DNA from: Nereocystis luetkeana
Lineage: Eukaryota > Sar > Phaeophyceae > Laminariales > Laminariaceae
NCBI GenBank assembly: GCA_031213475.1
Contig: JARUPZ010000010.1
Coordinates: 12,340,501-12,404,500 of the forward strand
Reading direction: 5' to 3'
Length of the DNA: 64,000 nucleotides
The notes under the pieces were generated by a model. It saw only the letters and a list, made by a program, of their open reading frames with translations. It ran no database searches and had not been told where the DNA came from. The translations under genes and the position numbers were made by a program. This document shows, one piece after another, positions 33,669 through 45,925 of the stretch; position 1 is the first letter of the stretch; every line of letters begins with the position of its first letter.

Positions 33669-36600
33669 ACGCGTTTCCATCTTCAATTTTGGTATCTAAC
33701 CGCTCCCCATTTCCCTCCCCCTGTTGGTATTGGGCCATACTCATGGGCACTGCCTTATAACTCGACAAACCGTAGAACAGTGTCCACTCTGTCACCCGTC
33801 ATTCACAAACTTCAAGCATCACGGTCAAAACCAAGCCTCCTGCCTTTCTGGGTACCGTTGCACACCATCACCAGCACTCTCGCTGTCCCACCACACCTGC
33901 TACCATACCACGAGGAACATTTTAATCCACTCGAGTGAAACTCTGTGGCCTAGAACGGCTTCACGGAACATGCACGTGCTATGGTGCAACCTGCACTTCA
34001 GCCTCCTCCTCTTTCGAGATGCAATGCTCACTACTACCAGAGGCGTTCGCAGCATGAATGAGGAGTGCGGTCAATTCGTTCCCCGAAGTCTATGGGAGAT
34101 CGGCGATGACCGTATCAACAGCTCTATCGTCCCGCCCAACGAGTAGGTCTTGGGCTTTGGTCGTTCTAGACTCTCTGCATGCGGGCGTCAGAGTGCGCCT
34201 CCAGTCCTCTTTGAACTAATCGCAAACGTCATTTGGCTTGTTCAAAGAGTATTACAGCATTGGAACATTATGCAGAAGGCCTACTGTACCAGGGTACCAG
34301 GGTATGTTGCAACATCGGCAGGCATATCAAGCTACTTTTGATACCAAAACCAGATTACTCGAGCGGGTACACGGGGGTGCACTCGCCGTTACAGTTGTTT
34401 TTTGTCAGAGGGGCCGTCTGTTAGGCACGGCACTCCCTGTATGGCGTGTGTATCGGTTTGATACGTACAGGAATAATGTGATCACGACCGCAATGACGAC
34501 TGTTGTTGTTGTCATCAATACTCTTCAGCATTACACGGATACAACTTGGCCGTTCTCCGCTGGCGCTTACGCCGCCTGCAACTTTATTATTTGTATAGCA
34601 GTACACACAGCAAGTACGTGGCGGCATGCGGCTTCAAGGGAAACATGCTAGCGTGGGTAGGGCGAGGACTATGGTTTCCTGAGACGCCGCCAAAGTGTTA
34701 GTTACAGCTCTCTTCTGTGCTGGGCTCGGTGGTTGGTGATAAGGATCGTGTCCCACGGCTCTAGAATACTGCGCCTCACCGTAGATGGGTACCTCGATTT
34801 TGGAGCAGCGAATAAGCAACAGGTTAGGGTTAGGAGGCTCCACGCTGAGTAGGAGCAGGTGGCAAACGAAAATAATGTTCGTGCCGTCACAGCTAAGCTT
34901 AAAAACTGTTCAATGTGACCGCCTATGCGCGTTCAGGTAACGAGAACCACGGAAACTGAATAAGAACACATACCTCTAGGCCGGTATTTCCAACACCATA
35001 TATATGATCACTGATAGAGAGTTGGGATATTTGTAGGAACGACTAATATCGTCGGTCGACAAGTAGTCTAGCGGTTTCCTGTGAATATCGTTGTGTCAGT
35101 ATCACCTTCCCCGAAACTGTATTGGTGGAGCGAGATATAGTGTTCGAAAACGAACGGTAACAACAACAGCACAATAAATCAGACACACATGATAGATTCA
35201 AAATAATCCCGCTCTCAGGAATACAAATGGGTTCAGACATCACCGCACGTTCAGTGCCATCAGAGTCAACCAAGGTCTAAAACATGACTGTACCTCATCC
35301 ACAACACCGAGGGGGCCAACCCAAAATATTAGACCATCTGTAACGTGACAGTACCATCATCGAAGATTGGTGCGTGTGGATAGTCTTGGTAAATAATTCT
35401 TACGCTTCGGGGTTCTCTGTACGCGGGTGCTTGTCAGCGCTCCAGTATCTGTCAGTGTGACGCAATGACTGCAGGTTGCCTAGACGCATATAACGATGCT
35501 GAGCTCACATAGCGAATGGCGTCCTAAACAACGATCAAGTCGTCTGTAAAACTGCAAAGGCGAGAACACCTGGTCGATTATTTCAGCTGTATAACTATCT
35601 TCTGGTGATACGCCGTTGGTCTCTTGCACGACATCCCACTAAACGATAAATTGATTTCATCAACATGATGGCGTTGACAACTAGGGCGCGAGGCGTATAG
35701 GGATATAATATGTTATATCGGCATGGATGAAGTGAAGGACGAGACCTGCATGCATGGGCGTTAGTACTGTCTGACGAGAACCCAAGACGTACTCTATCTA
35801 TCGGACGGGGCGGAAGAACCATCGACGTGACCCTCGTCGACCAGCAATGCATAATTCAGTATTAATTTTCGCCAAACTCCTGATACTGCGTTCACCCCTC
35901 TGCTACAGTGGCACTGTAGACATTAATTTCATCCTTAACCCCACGATCGTCCATGGTGGGGGTCAGGGGTGATCCCCCCTATGCAAGTTCGAGGATCTTG
36001 TTGAGTGTGTGATGCCCATACATACGGAAATATATTCTTATTCGCTCTTTAGCTTAGAGATTGGCGCGTCAATCGAAATGGTTCGTGCAGTGTTCCCAAG
36101 CAATACAAACACAAACAAGCCATGTGGACTGTGATGTATGTCAGTGACGTGTTGCGGCGACAATCGAGCCGCAAGATGATTTTTCACGGATCGATAAGCT
36201 TGACCCTTGCAAAGTTGGGGCAAGTGGGCAATCAGACAGTACTTGAGTACGCACCACAATGTATTAGGGGATGCATATGCAGCAAGCCCTCTTGAGAGGC
36301 CATTCTCGATCTAGAGGGTGGTGTCGAAAGGGCAGGACACTGGTGCGCCGGACACATGGTTGTATTTGCATGTTCTCTGAGATCGTGGTGTTTGACAGTG
36401 TAATACGCTAGGTATATGAACATGTGAATATACGGACATGTGAAGGCTCGTCGTGCTATGGTAGCAGGTGTGGAATGTCAGCAAGAGTCAGCAAAAGAGC
36501 TGCTGATGATATGCCACTCTGTCCTCAAAATCGGGAAGTTGGCCATTGAACGATGGACTTTGAAGACGCGATAGGGATGTGTTGTGTCGTCACGTGACGA

Positions 36601-39600
36601 GTGCCTGAGTGATTGCTGGTTGCGAACTGTCAACGTATATAACGATTATTGTTCGGATGTAACGGGGAGATAAGGAGGTGCCGTTGTATTCGGCCTTCTA
36701 TGGATCACGCTGGACGACGTCGTAGGAACGTAGAAAGAGCCGGTCTCCGCTGGCGGGGTGGTTTTATTCCCCGGAAAGCTGGACACCTTTGACCTACAGA
36801 ACGTCAAATTTCATGATGAAACAGAGACCACAGTATGGAGCATCAAACCGCTTACTACACGTACAGTAGTAACGCACGCGCAATGTGACATACTTGTACT
36901 GCAATGATTATATTATGGAAACTACGCGAAGTAAATCGAAGTGACTTGAATAGTACGACTCTAAACCTTAGGCTCCAGGGCTTCGCGTGTTCGTTTATGA
37001 ACGCTGTTGGAATATTACACAGCTCATAACTTATACAAGGGAAATTGACCGAGGGGGTCGGCCCAAACCAGTGGGCCAATCACCACCAATTCGTGCACAA
37101 CTGGTTCTGCCAAAGTTCGTAGGTCCAAGCACTGTTAAATGCGCCGCATACGCGAGTATTTCGTCTTGAGGACAAAGCAAGACAATATCCGAACACAGCC
37201 GACCTCCTACGAACCGCGTGAGTACAGTTACGTGCATACCCACTCGGAATATATAACCATGGCCTCATGCTATCGCTGGCTTGTCAGAGGGGGTTGACAG
37301 CCAAGCTGCAGCAATACGGCATTTTTTTACACTCACTTAGCAGAGACGTAGTAGACGCGTTCGCACAGCAACCGATTATTATATATAGACGAATCACGCG
37401 CAGTAGTGTTTCGTACAAGAACGGCGCGGGGTGAATACCTTTCCCGTCACACCTAACGCGCCCGCGGGGTCATCTTCCCAGCCCCAATACTTACAGTACA
37501 TCGTTGCTGCCCATCACGCCATCAGTTAATATGATACCAGTATGAGTTTGTCCACTCAACTGAACAGGGAAAACGTGAATGCTTGCGATAGACTGAAGTT
37601 GCTAACTGATGATAGCTATCTCTCGCTCTTGCCATTGTCACCCGCATCAGCCAATTTCCTCCCCTAGTATAGTACGTATAGAAGTATAGGCCTAGGGGCC
37701 GACTGCTGCTAGTAGGTGTGCTTCTGGCTCTGCTCTGGTTACTCACACCATCACTCACCCAAGGTGCTTGGCGATGTTGGAAGTAATAGACTCTTCCATT
37801 AGTTGGTGCTCGCCTCGCCGGATGTCTTCTGAACCAAAGGGCGAGGCAATCATCAGTCAGGCAGTCGACAAAGCCTGCGAGGTATAATGAGGTGACGCTT
37901 GCTGAACATCATCACGCCGCAACAGGAGGTACGGGATACCATGACACTAGCCCATCCTGGAGGCCGTATATGCAGATTAATAGAACCCTCAGTCATGAAC
38001 CAAACTCATGCTGATAATTCAAAACCTGGATCGAAGATGCGGCGCTTTACTACCCACCCCCACACCTCCAATGTAAGGCTGAATCTGATTACACATGCAC
38101 ACTTCAAATCAGACAACAGCAAGTGCGGAAATAACGGTACGCGAAAGTAGACAAAACAAGCTAGAAATCGAGGAAGAAAAAATGAGAGAGCGGTGTCGCG
38201 TGAGTGACGAGGAGCGTCACAAGCTATTGCTAGTTGAGCCATGTACCATTACCTAGCTGAAAGTACCTACGAGTGAAACACGAAGGAGGAAAACTACTAT
38301 TATACTACCCACTGCGAAGGTACGTGGTGCTTCGCATATATGAAAAACAAACTGGGGGGGCGATGCAACGGAAAATGTAGTGTCGCGACGGAGCTTACTC
38401 AAACCGTGAGAACAGTGTCGGAATATACGAAATCACGCCATGAGAGAACCTAAGACAAGCAAGACCCGATAGTACAGAAAGAGGGTGGAAAGAACGCGTG
38501 CGAGAGTTCGCCCACACTGATCGCGCTATAACATAAACAAAAACATAGAACAGACATCGTCACTGGCCTATGCAATATCGCACGGCAGAGGGCGGAATGC
38601 AATTCGTCGACTAAGAACAACTAAACCTAGGGAAATCCACAAGATGCGTACAAACAGGCTCATCAGCACAACCCATGACGAAACTAGAGAAATGATAAAG
38701 CAGATAAGAAAACGCTGGTACGCCTGGTGATGCTGGTCCTGAAATACCGCAAAAAGTCGCAAAAAGGAATGCACGGAGCGAAAGTACTTTCCCACCGCTC
38801 TCAAAAAGTGGGCGAAAATAATTGTAAATAGGGAATGCAAGACACGCGTGTCCGAATGGCAAGGAGGCGGAAGTTAACCCAGCCGTGTACCCAATCGGCA
38901 CAACAAGTCAGCAGCCGGTTGCCGTGAAAGCAGGGAAACGACAGGAGATTTTGTGGAAAACCAAACAAACAATATACCTAATAAATAACCAATGAAAGAA
39001 ACCACGCGAACAGTGACACGATACCAACCCCAGCCCCGGCGACTACAGAAGGTACGCATGCGACAACTAAAATTTAGTGAGGGGGGCGTGTTCAAGGCTC
39101 CAGAGCCAGCTGATTCAGCTCCGCGGGGCTCGTCTACGTTACACAATACTAGGCATGAAGGAGCTTCCTTGATGCACTCGCGGACAGTACGAGCCGCGAA
39201 CGGCTCCAAGAGCCGTAGCTTACTGAGCGGAAGATAGCGCGAGCTTGACGAGTCTTAGGTCGTCCAAGGAGTGAACGTCGTACTGTCATGGAGTTGAAGC
39301 GTGCCTGGAAATGTTCCCGAGCCACCAACCATGATATTCATCCTCGTACCAGAAGCAGGCGCCGATAAGCAGGATGGTGCTGCTGACTCGGCGAGTCCCC
39401 ATTTTCCGGCCACTATGCACACACGGTGGTACACCCTGTTCGGCTGCCGACGTTCAGCGGCGCGCCGGCCCAGTAGAATTAAAGAGGATGTGTTGGCAAG
39501 AATTAAAGAGGTCCGATTAACGTTCCCAAGACGGCCGCAGGAGGCTTTTCCAGTGTGGTTTGTAGAGAACGGCGGTGACTCCGCCTCGGCCTCGTACGGA

Positions 39601-39777
39601 CTGGCGGCTGGAAATCTTGTCGACCTCCAAACACCCAACGGGCACGGAAACGGTGAAGTGGAGGGGGGGGGGGGGGGGTAGTTGTGTGGTTGTTGCGGAC
39701 GTATTACGTTAGTTCAGCGGAGAAATATTGGCGGAGGTCGGTCGTGTCGTGTGGGTGGGTGCAAGGTTTCGAACGGA
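33669..39777. other. Long unannotated stretch
   Basis: No gene is recognised in 6 kb. The longest frames (33724-34146 +, 34238-34651 +, 39301-39681 +, 39255-39638 -) overlap on opposite strands or lack any recognisable domain. A telomere-like pair lies at 34823-34836. A G run marks 39662-39678. Confidence 0.4.
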
Positions 39778-39779
39778 CT

Positions 39780-40255
39780 ACCGACACGAGACAGTGGGCG
39801 TCAGCGCCTGGCATGTCGTGAGGGAGGTCCAAGTATAGCAATTTTGGCGGTTTGGCGGCCAATGGACGATCATCTGGCGTGGCGTCGGAGGGCGTGGGCC
39901 CGACAGCGAATATTTTGAAAGGACTCGTCCAGTTGAGCGATAGCTTCGCCTTGAAAACATTTCCAAATTTGGTACCCTGGCGAATGGTGGCAGCGGTGTT
40001 GTAAACCCATAGTCAGTCACCGATGGTGCAAAGGGGGCGCTGCTTGAAGATATCTGAGAGCACTGAGTTACGGCACTCCCAGCGAAAGACCGTAATAGCG
40101 TGTTGTTCACGCTCCAGCGGATACGAACGCTGTTGGTGGTCGGTGGCGAGGTGGAAGCATTCCGGTTGGTCGCGGGCGAGTCTTTGGTGACCCCGGGCGT
40201 TGTGTTGTCCGAGGATGGTGAGAGGAAGGCGAGAGAGAAGGTTCATATGCACCTA
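39780..40255 (-). pseudogene. Possible Ty3/Gypsy integrase remnant
   Basis: The minus strand at about 40120-40250 encodes FHLATDHQQRSYPLEREQ. This resembles the end of the integrase core, where Gypsy elements have a His, then a TDGQTER-like block and an Arg-rich stretch. A neighbouring frame (39778-40110) continues with a LLRSFAGSAVTQ segment, which could be the next part after a frameshift. Key residues differ from the consensus and no LTR was seen. A chance match is possible. Confidence 0.3.
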
Positions 40256-40338
40256 ATTGGGGGCTAACTCGGGAACGGCGCAGATTGAATGATTGTATGA
40301 AAATTCCATGCAAAGCCATGCAAACCATGTGAAACCCG

Positions 40339-40740
40339 GTGTTAGTAGCTATTATTCGTCATGGGTCCAGAACTTTCTACACCCGTACGCAAGCAAGCAT
40401 ATACCGTGAGGTGCAGGGGGCGCGTCTGACCGCAAAGGGGGGCCCAGGCACGTCTCTGTCCGGGCGAACGTGCTCGCTGGCGAGACGATACGGTGCGCGT
40501 CTGACCGGAGAGAGGGGCCCAGTCACGACTCTGCTCGGGCGACTGTGCCCGCTGGCGAGACGATATCGGAGCGTGGCTGCACCATTTTTGACGTGCAGCG
40601 GGATTACCGGAGGAATAAGTGGACCGCGAAGATCTGCATGCAGCGAAGCGAACGATCCCACCGCACGCCTTCGTAGCTTATTGCTTCACAAGCAGCAACA
40701 CCAGCAGCAACAACAAGATATCGCGGGGCACGCAGGGTGA
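40339..40740 (+). CDS. Hypothetical 133-codon ORF with two 25-residue repeats
   Basis: An in-frame 75-bp duplication (about 40421-40495 and 40496-40570) gives two copies of a basic segment starting RLT and ending LARRY. The C-terminus is Gln-rich (encoded by CAG/CAA repeats near 40690-40715). The opposite strand is also open across most of the region. No domain is recognised, and it may simply be a duplicated non-coding segment. Confidence 0.2.
   Translation: MLVAIIRHGSRTFYTRTQASIYREVQGARLTAKGGPGTSLSGRTCSLARRYGARLTGERGPVTTLLGRLCPLARRYRSVAAPFLTCSGITGGISGPRRSACSEANDPTARLRSLLLHKQQHQQQQQDIAGHAG
40421..40570 (+). repeat. 75-bp tandem duplication
   Basis: Two units share GCGTCTGACCG, GGGGCCCAG.CACG, CTCGGGCGA and CGCTGGCGAGACGATA. 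The spacing is exactly 75 bp. Confidence 0.85.
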
Positions 40741-42239
40741 CCACCGCAACGTGATGACGCATGGCGTTGGGGTTAGAGCCTAGCTCCGCGCGACCGCGCT
40801 TTTGCGTGTGCTGGTGTGTTTGAGCTATGTTTTTGATTCCTGTCAATCTCAAATCCTCAGATACGTATACACGAACACGTCCCAAAAGGAAGTGTAATTG
40901 CTTTCGCTTTGGGAAGTAATGCTGAACACCGTGAACCATGAGCCCACACTTCCCTCCGTTCCCCTCGCTGCCTGGGCAAGGCATGCTGCGAGGCATGCCC
41001 TATCAGGCTTGTAGCGAGTGGGGTAGGTCTTTCTGGCGGGTGTAAGGCCGGATTCACTCTCAAGTAGTGTTACCTTCTCGCTGGTGCGTGTGGCCGAGAG
41101 GTATAGGCATGGCAGTGGAGTTTTGTCGTACGTGGCGCGTCAGGCACGAACACCCACGATTCGCGCGGCTTTTTTAGGCAGTAGCGGAAAAAAAGCAGCA
41201 ATACCCGTTCGGGATGTCCATGCGCGGAGGCAGGCGCCACCACATGCCAAACTACGGCACAGTCATGCTGCGCCGGCAGGGGGCTGCACTCGACGACGAA
41301 GGAGGAGGGAGACAGAGCATCGCCAAGGGGGGAAGACACAGATTGAACTCACCCTGCGTGATATATTGTTTTTGAGATCAGAACCGCAAGTGCGAAGAGA
41401 CTTTAGTTTTTGGGACGGGGGAGAAGGGAAACCAACTGGACAGGAGTGTCGATAGCGCGTGCAAAGGAGTTGACCGATTGGGCTAAGGCGACGGGGCGGG
41501 CATGGAGAACGAGAGCAGGACGACACACGGAAACCCACCACCGGCGGGCACACCATCACGACAGCAGCAGCCATCGTTTTTTCCTGATTTTGTTGTACGA
41601 GGCAGTAGTATGTACCGGTTATTTACGTCACTGGTCTTAGAAGTGTTGGCGAGTTGTATACCCTTTCTGAAAAATGACCCCCGCAAATATCAGGGACGCG
41701 GTATCATAGCTGTGCTGCACCTTTTTCAGAGAGGCCGGGAAGACATGGCGATCGCTGATATTTGTATCGAAGGCTTTGGCTTGAGTGCTCGTTTTTCACT
41801 GCATGCCCGCGAGTTTTCACCCTGACAGCACCCTTAACAGCAGGCGTGCTCCTCTTTGTGTTCACGACTAACGTGAGTTTCGTACGGCGCAGGCAGAACT
41901 CCAGATAACAACCGCTGTTGTCAGTAGCCACGAGTTGGTTAGTTGTGGGAACGGGGGGAACTCTATGCTGTAGTTGAGTGGATATCCTCGATCTTGTTAG
42001 TTCAGTTTACGCATTGACTTCATTTCATCTGCGCACCTTCTTGGTCTCGTGTATCTTTTTCGGTGGGAAGCGTCGTGTTTTCCTAGCCGATTTTTTTTTA
42101 ATGGTTTTTCGGATCTTCTCAGGGCTCCCGCACCTTTGTGTGGCCACGGATTCCTTTATTGAAGAGTTAATGTGAGATTAACAACAGCAACATTTAACAA
42201 TAAACATACTATCTATACGGATTTCATAAAAACAAAGCT
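40741..42239. other. Unannotated DNA
   Basis: No gene is recognised. Several overlapping frames of about 100-130 codons exist on both strands in the GC-rich part (40600-41830), none with a clear domain. Confidence 0.4.
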
Positions 42240-42566
42240 GCCGCGCGCCGTGTACCCACATACCAGTACAGAACAGCAGCAGTACAACCGCAGTCTTGCC
42301 TTTGTGACAGCCACGGTGCTCCTGTGTGTGTTGTATGTAGTTTCTGTAGTCGTGTGTGCAGTGTTCAGAAGGATATCCAATCACGACCACACGTTGTTTC
42401 CCAAAGATCAAAGAGAGCTGTGATACGTATGATATCCTACGCTACAGCAGTACACAGTACCACACAACAACAATCTAGGCTTTGTGACAGTCACAGTGAT
42501 TTAGTTTTCGTGTTGTTTGTAGTTGTATGTGTGTCGTGTTCAGCAAGATATCCAATCACGACAATA
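42240..42566 (+). repeat. Diverged tandem duplication of about 190 bp
   Basis: The blocks at about 42240-42385 and 42430-42566 share CTTTGTGACAG.CAC, a GTTGT.TGTAGTT word, GTGTTCAG and GATATCCAATCACGAC. Frames across the two copies are not conserved, which argues against coding. Confidence 0.7.
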
Positions 42567-43264
42567 TATTCATACGTTTGCAAGTTATGTCAATCAGCGT
42601 TAAGTGTGATGAATCATTACCGTGTCATGTACTTGACGTACGGTCGGTTGGATAATGCCGCAGGTCTGGTTAGGCCCTGTCGATGGATGATCGTATCCGC
42701 GTGACTGGCTGTTTCGCTCTTTTAATCGGCAGGCGAAGCCTGCCCTCATCTCGCCCAGTCATTACGACAGGTAGGGCGGAAACGCCAGTGGCAGCCAGCC
42801 TGCAGTTTGTTCGTAGCACCCTGTGCGGGGTCAATGAAGAACGTCGCAAATCACGAAAATTGGATCACTGCTGGACCACTGCATCACTTCTTCGTAGTGC
42901 TGTTGCTTTTTGCTTTGCATGTGATGCGTGCACAACAAGGAGGAATGCAAATTATAGTGGTATGTCTTGTTACTGTGTACTGCAGAACTATGCTGCTGCG
43001 TCACTGCTTGTCGCAAGTACGAGTAGTTATGCTGGTGCTGCACATATTTTAGCTCGAGTACTGCTACCTCTATTGCTGCTTGCTGTCGCTGTGGAACTTA
43101 CGTATGCCATGTACTACAACTGTAACAGCTTTTGTCGCGAGAATCTTGCGCAGCCGATGACATCGGATCCTCGCCAACTTGGACGCGCTGGCGGATCGTG
43201 GACGGTAGTTGTTGTTCAGTCCCAAGACAGAAGACAGGCTTCAATGTTCGTTTGTAAAGCTTGA
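42567..43264 (+). other. Unannotated DNA with one 193-codon open frame
   Basis: A plus-strand frame at 42683-43264 is longer than most chance frames here. It contains one hydrophobic stretch (about residues 126-142, LLPLLLLAVAV type). No family is recognised and no splice structure is obvious, so I do not call it a gene. Confidence 0.25.
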
Positions 43265-43500
43265 ACCACTAAGCTACTCAATCAGTTATTATGTCTAAGG
43301 GTTAGGGTTAAGCTCAGTGGTTTAACCTTTAAGTTTGTAGACGAACACATTTGTGAAAGGTCTTAGCTACTGGTAATTGGTTGGCCTTTTTGTTCGTTTC
43401 TAAAGGTTACACCACTGGGCGACTCAGTCAGCGCTGATTAAGTAGCCCTAGCCCTGATTAAGTAGCTCAGTGGTTTAACCTTTCTAAACGAGCATCCAAT
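43265..43500. repeat. Repeated tRNA A-box-like words in both orientations
   Basis: AGCTCAGTGGTTTAACCTT occurs at about 43312 and 43465 on the plus strand. Related inverse words (AACCACTAAGCTACT, CACTGGGCGACTCAG) occur at about 43264 and 43415. The words resemble the 5' half of tRNAs (A box). A TTAGGG pair lies between them at 43300-43311. Probably broken SINE copies. Confidence 0.5.
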
Positions 43501-45626
43501 ATGTTACTGCTGTGGTCCATGGGTAATACTGCAGTGCTTCTGGAGTCGAACTCGAGGGAAAGATATACAATCAGGAATCATCACGACGAACAAATAATTT
43601 GCACAATCGCACCAAGCCAACAGGAAAAAACTACCGGGAAAATAAACCAAAGACAGTAGGTAGCATCATCGGAATCGGGCGACGAACGACATACGTCCAC
43701 ACATCTGTTGCAGGCGTGGTCTCGACTCTCCGTCCTCTGAGCTGGCGTCGCCTTGAGGGTTTGAGCAGTCATGCCGGTTGTGGGCAGCTCAGAATGGCTG
43801 CGGAGAGAATACACAAAACACCAACCCTGCCCGCGTACCGGCTGTGTACTGCAGCTGGTGCTAACGCTGTTACTTTGAGAGGCAGGTTTCACTCAGTAGG
43901 AAGCACACGAGCGACCAGCAGAGCATGGCAGGAAATAGCCCAGCAACCCGCTATCCCCGCCTTGTCAAAACACCGGGCGGTCAAACCACACCACACTTTT
44001 ATCCCCGCTTCAAAAGTATTTTTTGTTGTATGTATGTCAACCCTCAACCTGGAATGGGAAAGGGATGGGGTTGCCCATGCCCCTGCTCCCCCCACCCCGA
44101 ACCCCGCGCAACATATACCTGCGTCAAGCACGAGAGGTTTGCTAGACTCTCAGGCTACACTCACCTGCTGCCTGGTGCTGTTTGGATGGATCCCGCTGTG
44201 ATATGTCTACTGTCATCTCTCTATGCTGATGCGGCTAGCCATCAACTATATGTTTTGTGCATCAGTATCAAGCTCTCTAGGTGGTTCTGATGTGTGATGT
44301 TATTTAGCTACGTTGTTTTCGGACCACCGCGGCCGGGAGATGCAGGTTACACATCAATTTGGAAAGGGGGCTATATATTCAGGCTCGGTCAAACCACAAA
44401 CTCGCATTCGCTGGCAAGATTAACATTGAATCCGCGGCATGCCAGCTGGCGTCACCACAAGAGGAAGACCCCACTGCCCGAAAGGGAGCCTTGTATATAT
44501 ATTGGTGAATGTTTCTAACGTTTTCGAAGACATCTCTCTGTAAGAGCACTTTTTAGCAAAACGAACGTAGTCGGCACGAGAGGCCCGGCCGGAAACATAG
44601 GTCGAAGTCCGGACGCGATCTGTACAGTGTGGAGCGCGCGGCAAGCCCTCAAATTTGTTTCAGTGGGTGTGGACTAGACGATTTCCCTGGTTTCACTACG
44701 AGCGGCCTTGTGTTGTACGCACGCACCGACAAAATGTTGTACTTTTTCGTCCTAGGCTCTCATGAGCCGACAGCTCAGACATATACCAGGTAGACAACAG
44801 ACAACATGCACAAAACACATCGTTACAACGCTGCCGCCCATGAGCCGTGGTTGTGCGACACACCCATATGCGCTGCGCAGCTTTGGCTCTTTGTGTTTTT
44901 GGAAGGCTCCGATCCGTAATCCACCATCATTAACATATCTTTTCTTTGCTGCTGCTCTATGTGTGACATATCCACCCTAAGGACCGTTCGGATAAAATAT
45001 GTGTACCTCAACTGTCAATATATTTCCGGCGTTTGGTGTTTGTTGGCCAAGGCACACACCCCACAAATGTAGACACCAGGCAACATGCAAAGAACACAAG
45101 CAACGTGAACCCCGCTCAGCAGCACAAGCAGCAGCGGGCCACACCACGCGCTTGTCGCAGGCCTGCGGTGTACTGCTGTAGCTAGTTGCTTTATCGGAGG
45201 CTGTGGTCCGTCATTTATCATCACCTCTCTCTTTTCTGCTGTGCTACTGTGCGTATGAGTGCGGTGGGTCGGGCACACCGCGAAAACAAATACCTCCTGG
45301 CGGATAAGGGCGTTATTTGATAAAGCAAAATGGGAGCTACTATTACCAAACCAAACAAACCAAACAAAACAATAACGAAAGCTACGGAAAGCAAGGCAGA
45401 CCACAAACAGGTCTCGATGAAGCAACCGCGTATTGGTTTCAATGCAACTGCAACCATGTCACCACATTTTCACGCGGTCTGTCACGTCCTTACATTGCCC
45501 GACTTCGAACCTCCGTGTTTCTCCTGTATAATATCATGGCAACGGGCCACGGACCCCGCAACAATCTCGAAAACCGGCTAAAAGAGATACCTGGTGAGTG
45601 TTTTTTTCGGTTTTCCTCGGAAGTAA
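43501..45626. other. Unannotated DNA
   Basis: A 200-codon frame at 43599-44201 (+) is overlapped by antisense frames and shows no recognisable domain. A weak tandem duplication may exist between about 44788-44975 and 45070-45260 (shared CAACATGCA, AGGCT, CATCA and TGCTGCT words). TACCAGGTA occurs at 44784-44792. Confidence 0.35.
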
Positions 45627-45925
45627 GTAGTGGGAGTGAGAAATACCGAAAAATACCGGTACGGTACGGTATTTTTCGGTGTTCATATCGCCGATAAGTT
45701 GTGACTTGTGACCCGTTGTGATGCTGTGTTAGGCTGTAAATGTTTGTTTATGTTATATACGGCCTTGAGCACAGGGGAGATGACAAAAATACGGGAATAC
45801 CGTATTATGGTAGGTATTTCGGTATCGGTATGATGCCGATACCGTCCCCCTTTATTCTCGGTATCGGATACCGATAACGTATTACGGCATTTTCGGTACG
45901 ATACGGTTCCGGCATCCATCACTAG
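45627..45925. mobile_element. CGGTAT-rich element, possible hAT-type MITE
   Basis: The region is filled with ATACCG/CGGTAT words in both orientations. The ends TAGTGGGAGTGAG (left) and, read from the right, TAGTGATGGATG are similar and begin with TAGTG. The flanking 8-mers GAAGTAAG and GACTGAAA match at only five of eight positions, so the target duplication is unproven. Confidence 0.35.

Noticed and set aside
42683-44201. Two open frames of 193 and 200 codons as genes
   Set aside because: They have no recognisable domain and conflict with antisense frames. They are described only as unannotated DNA.
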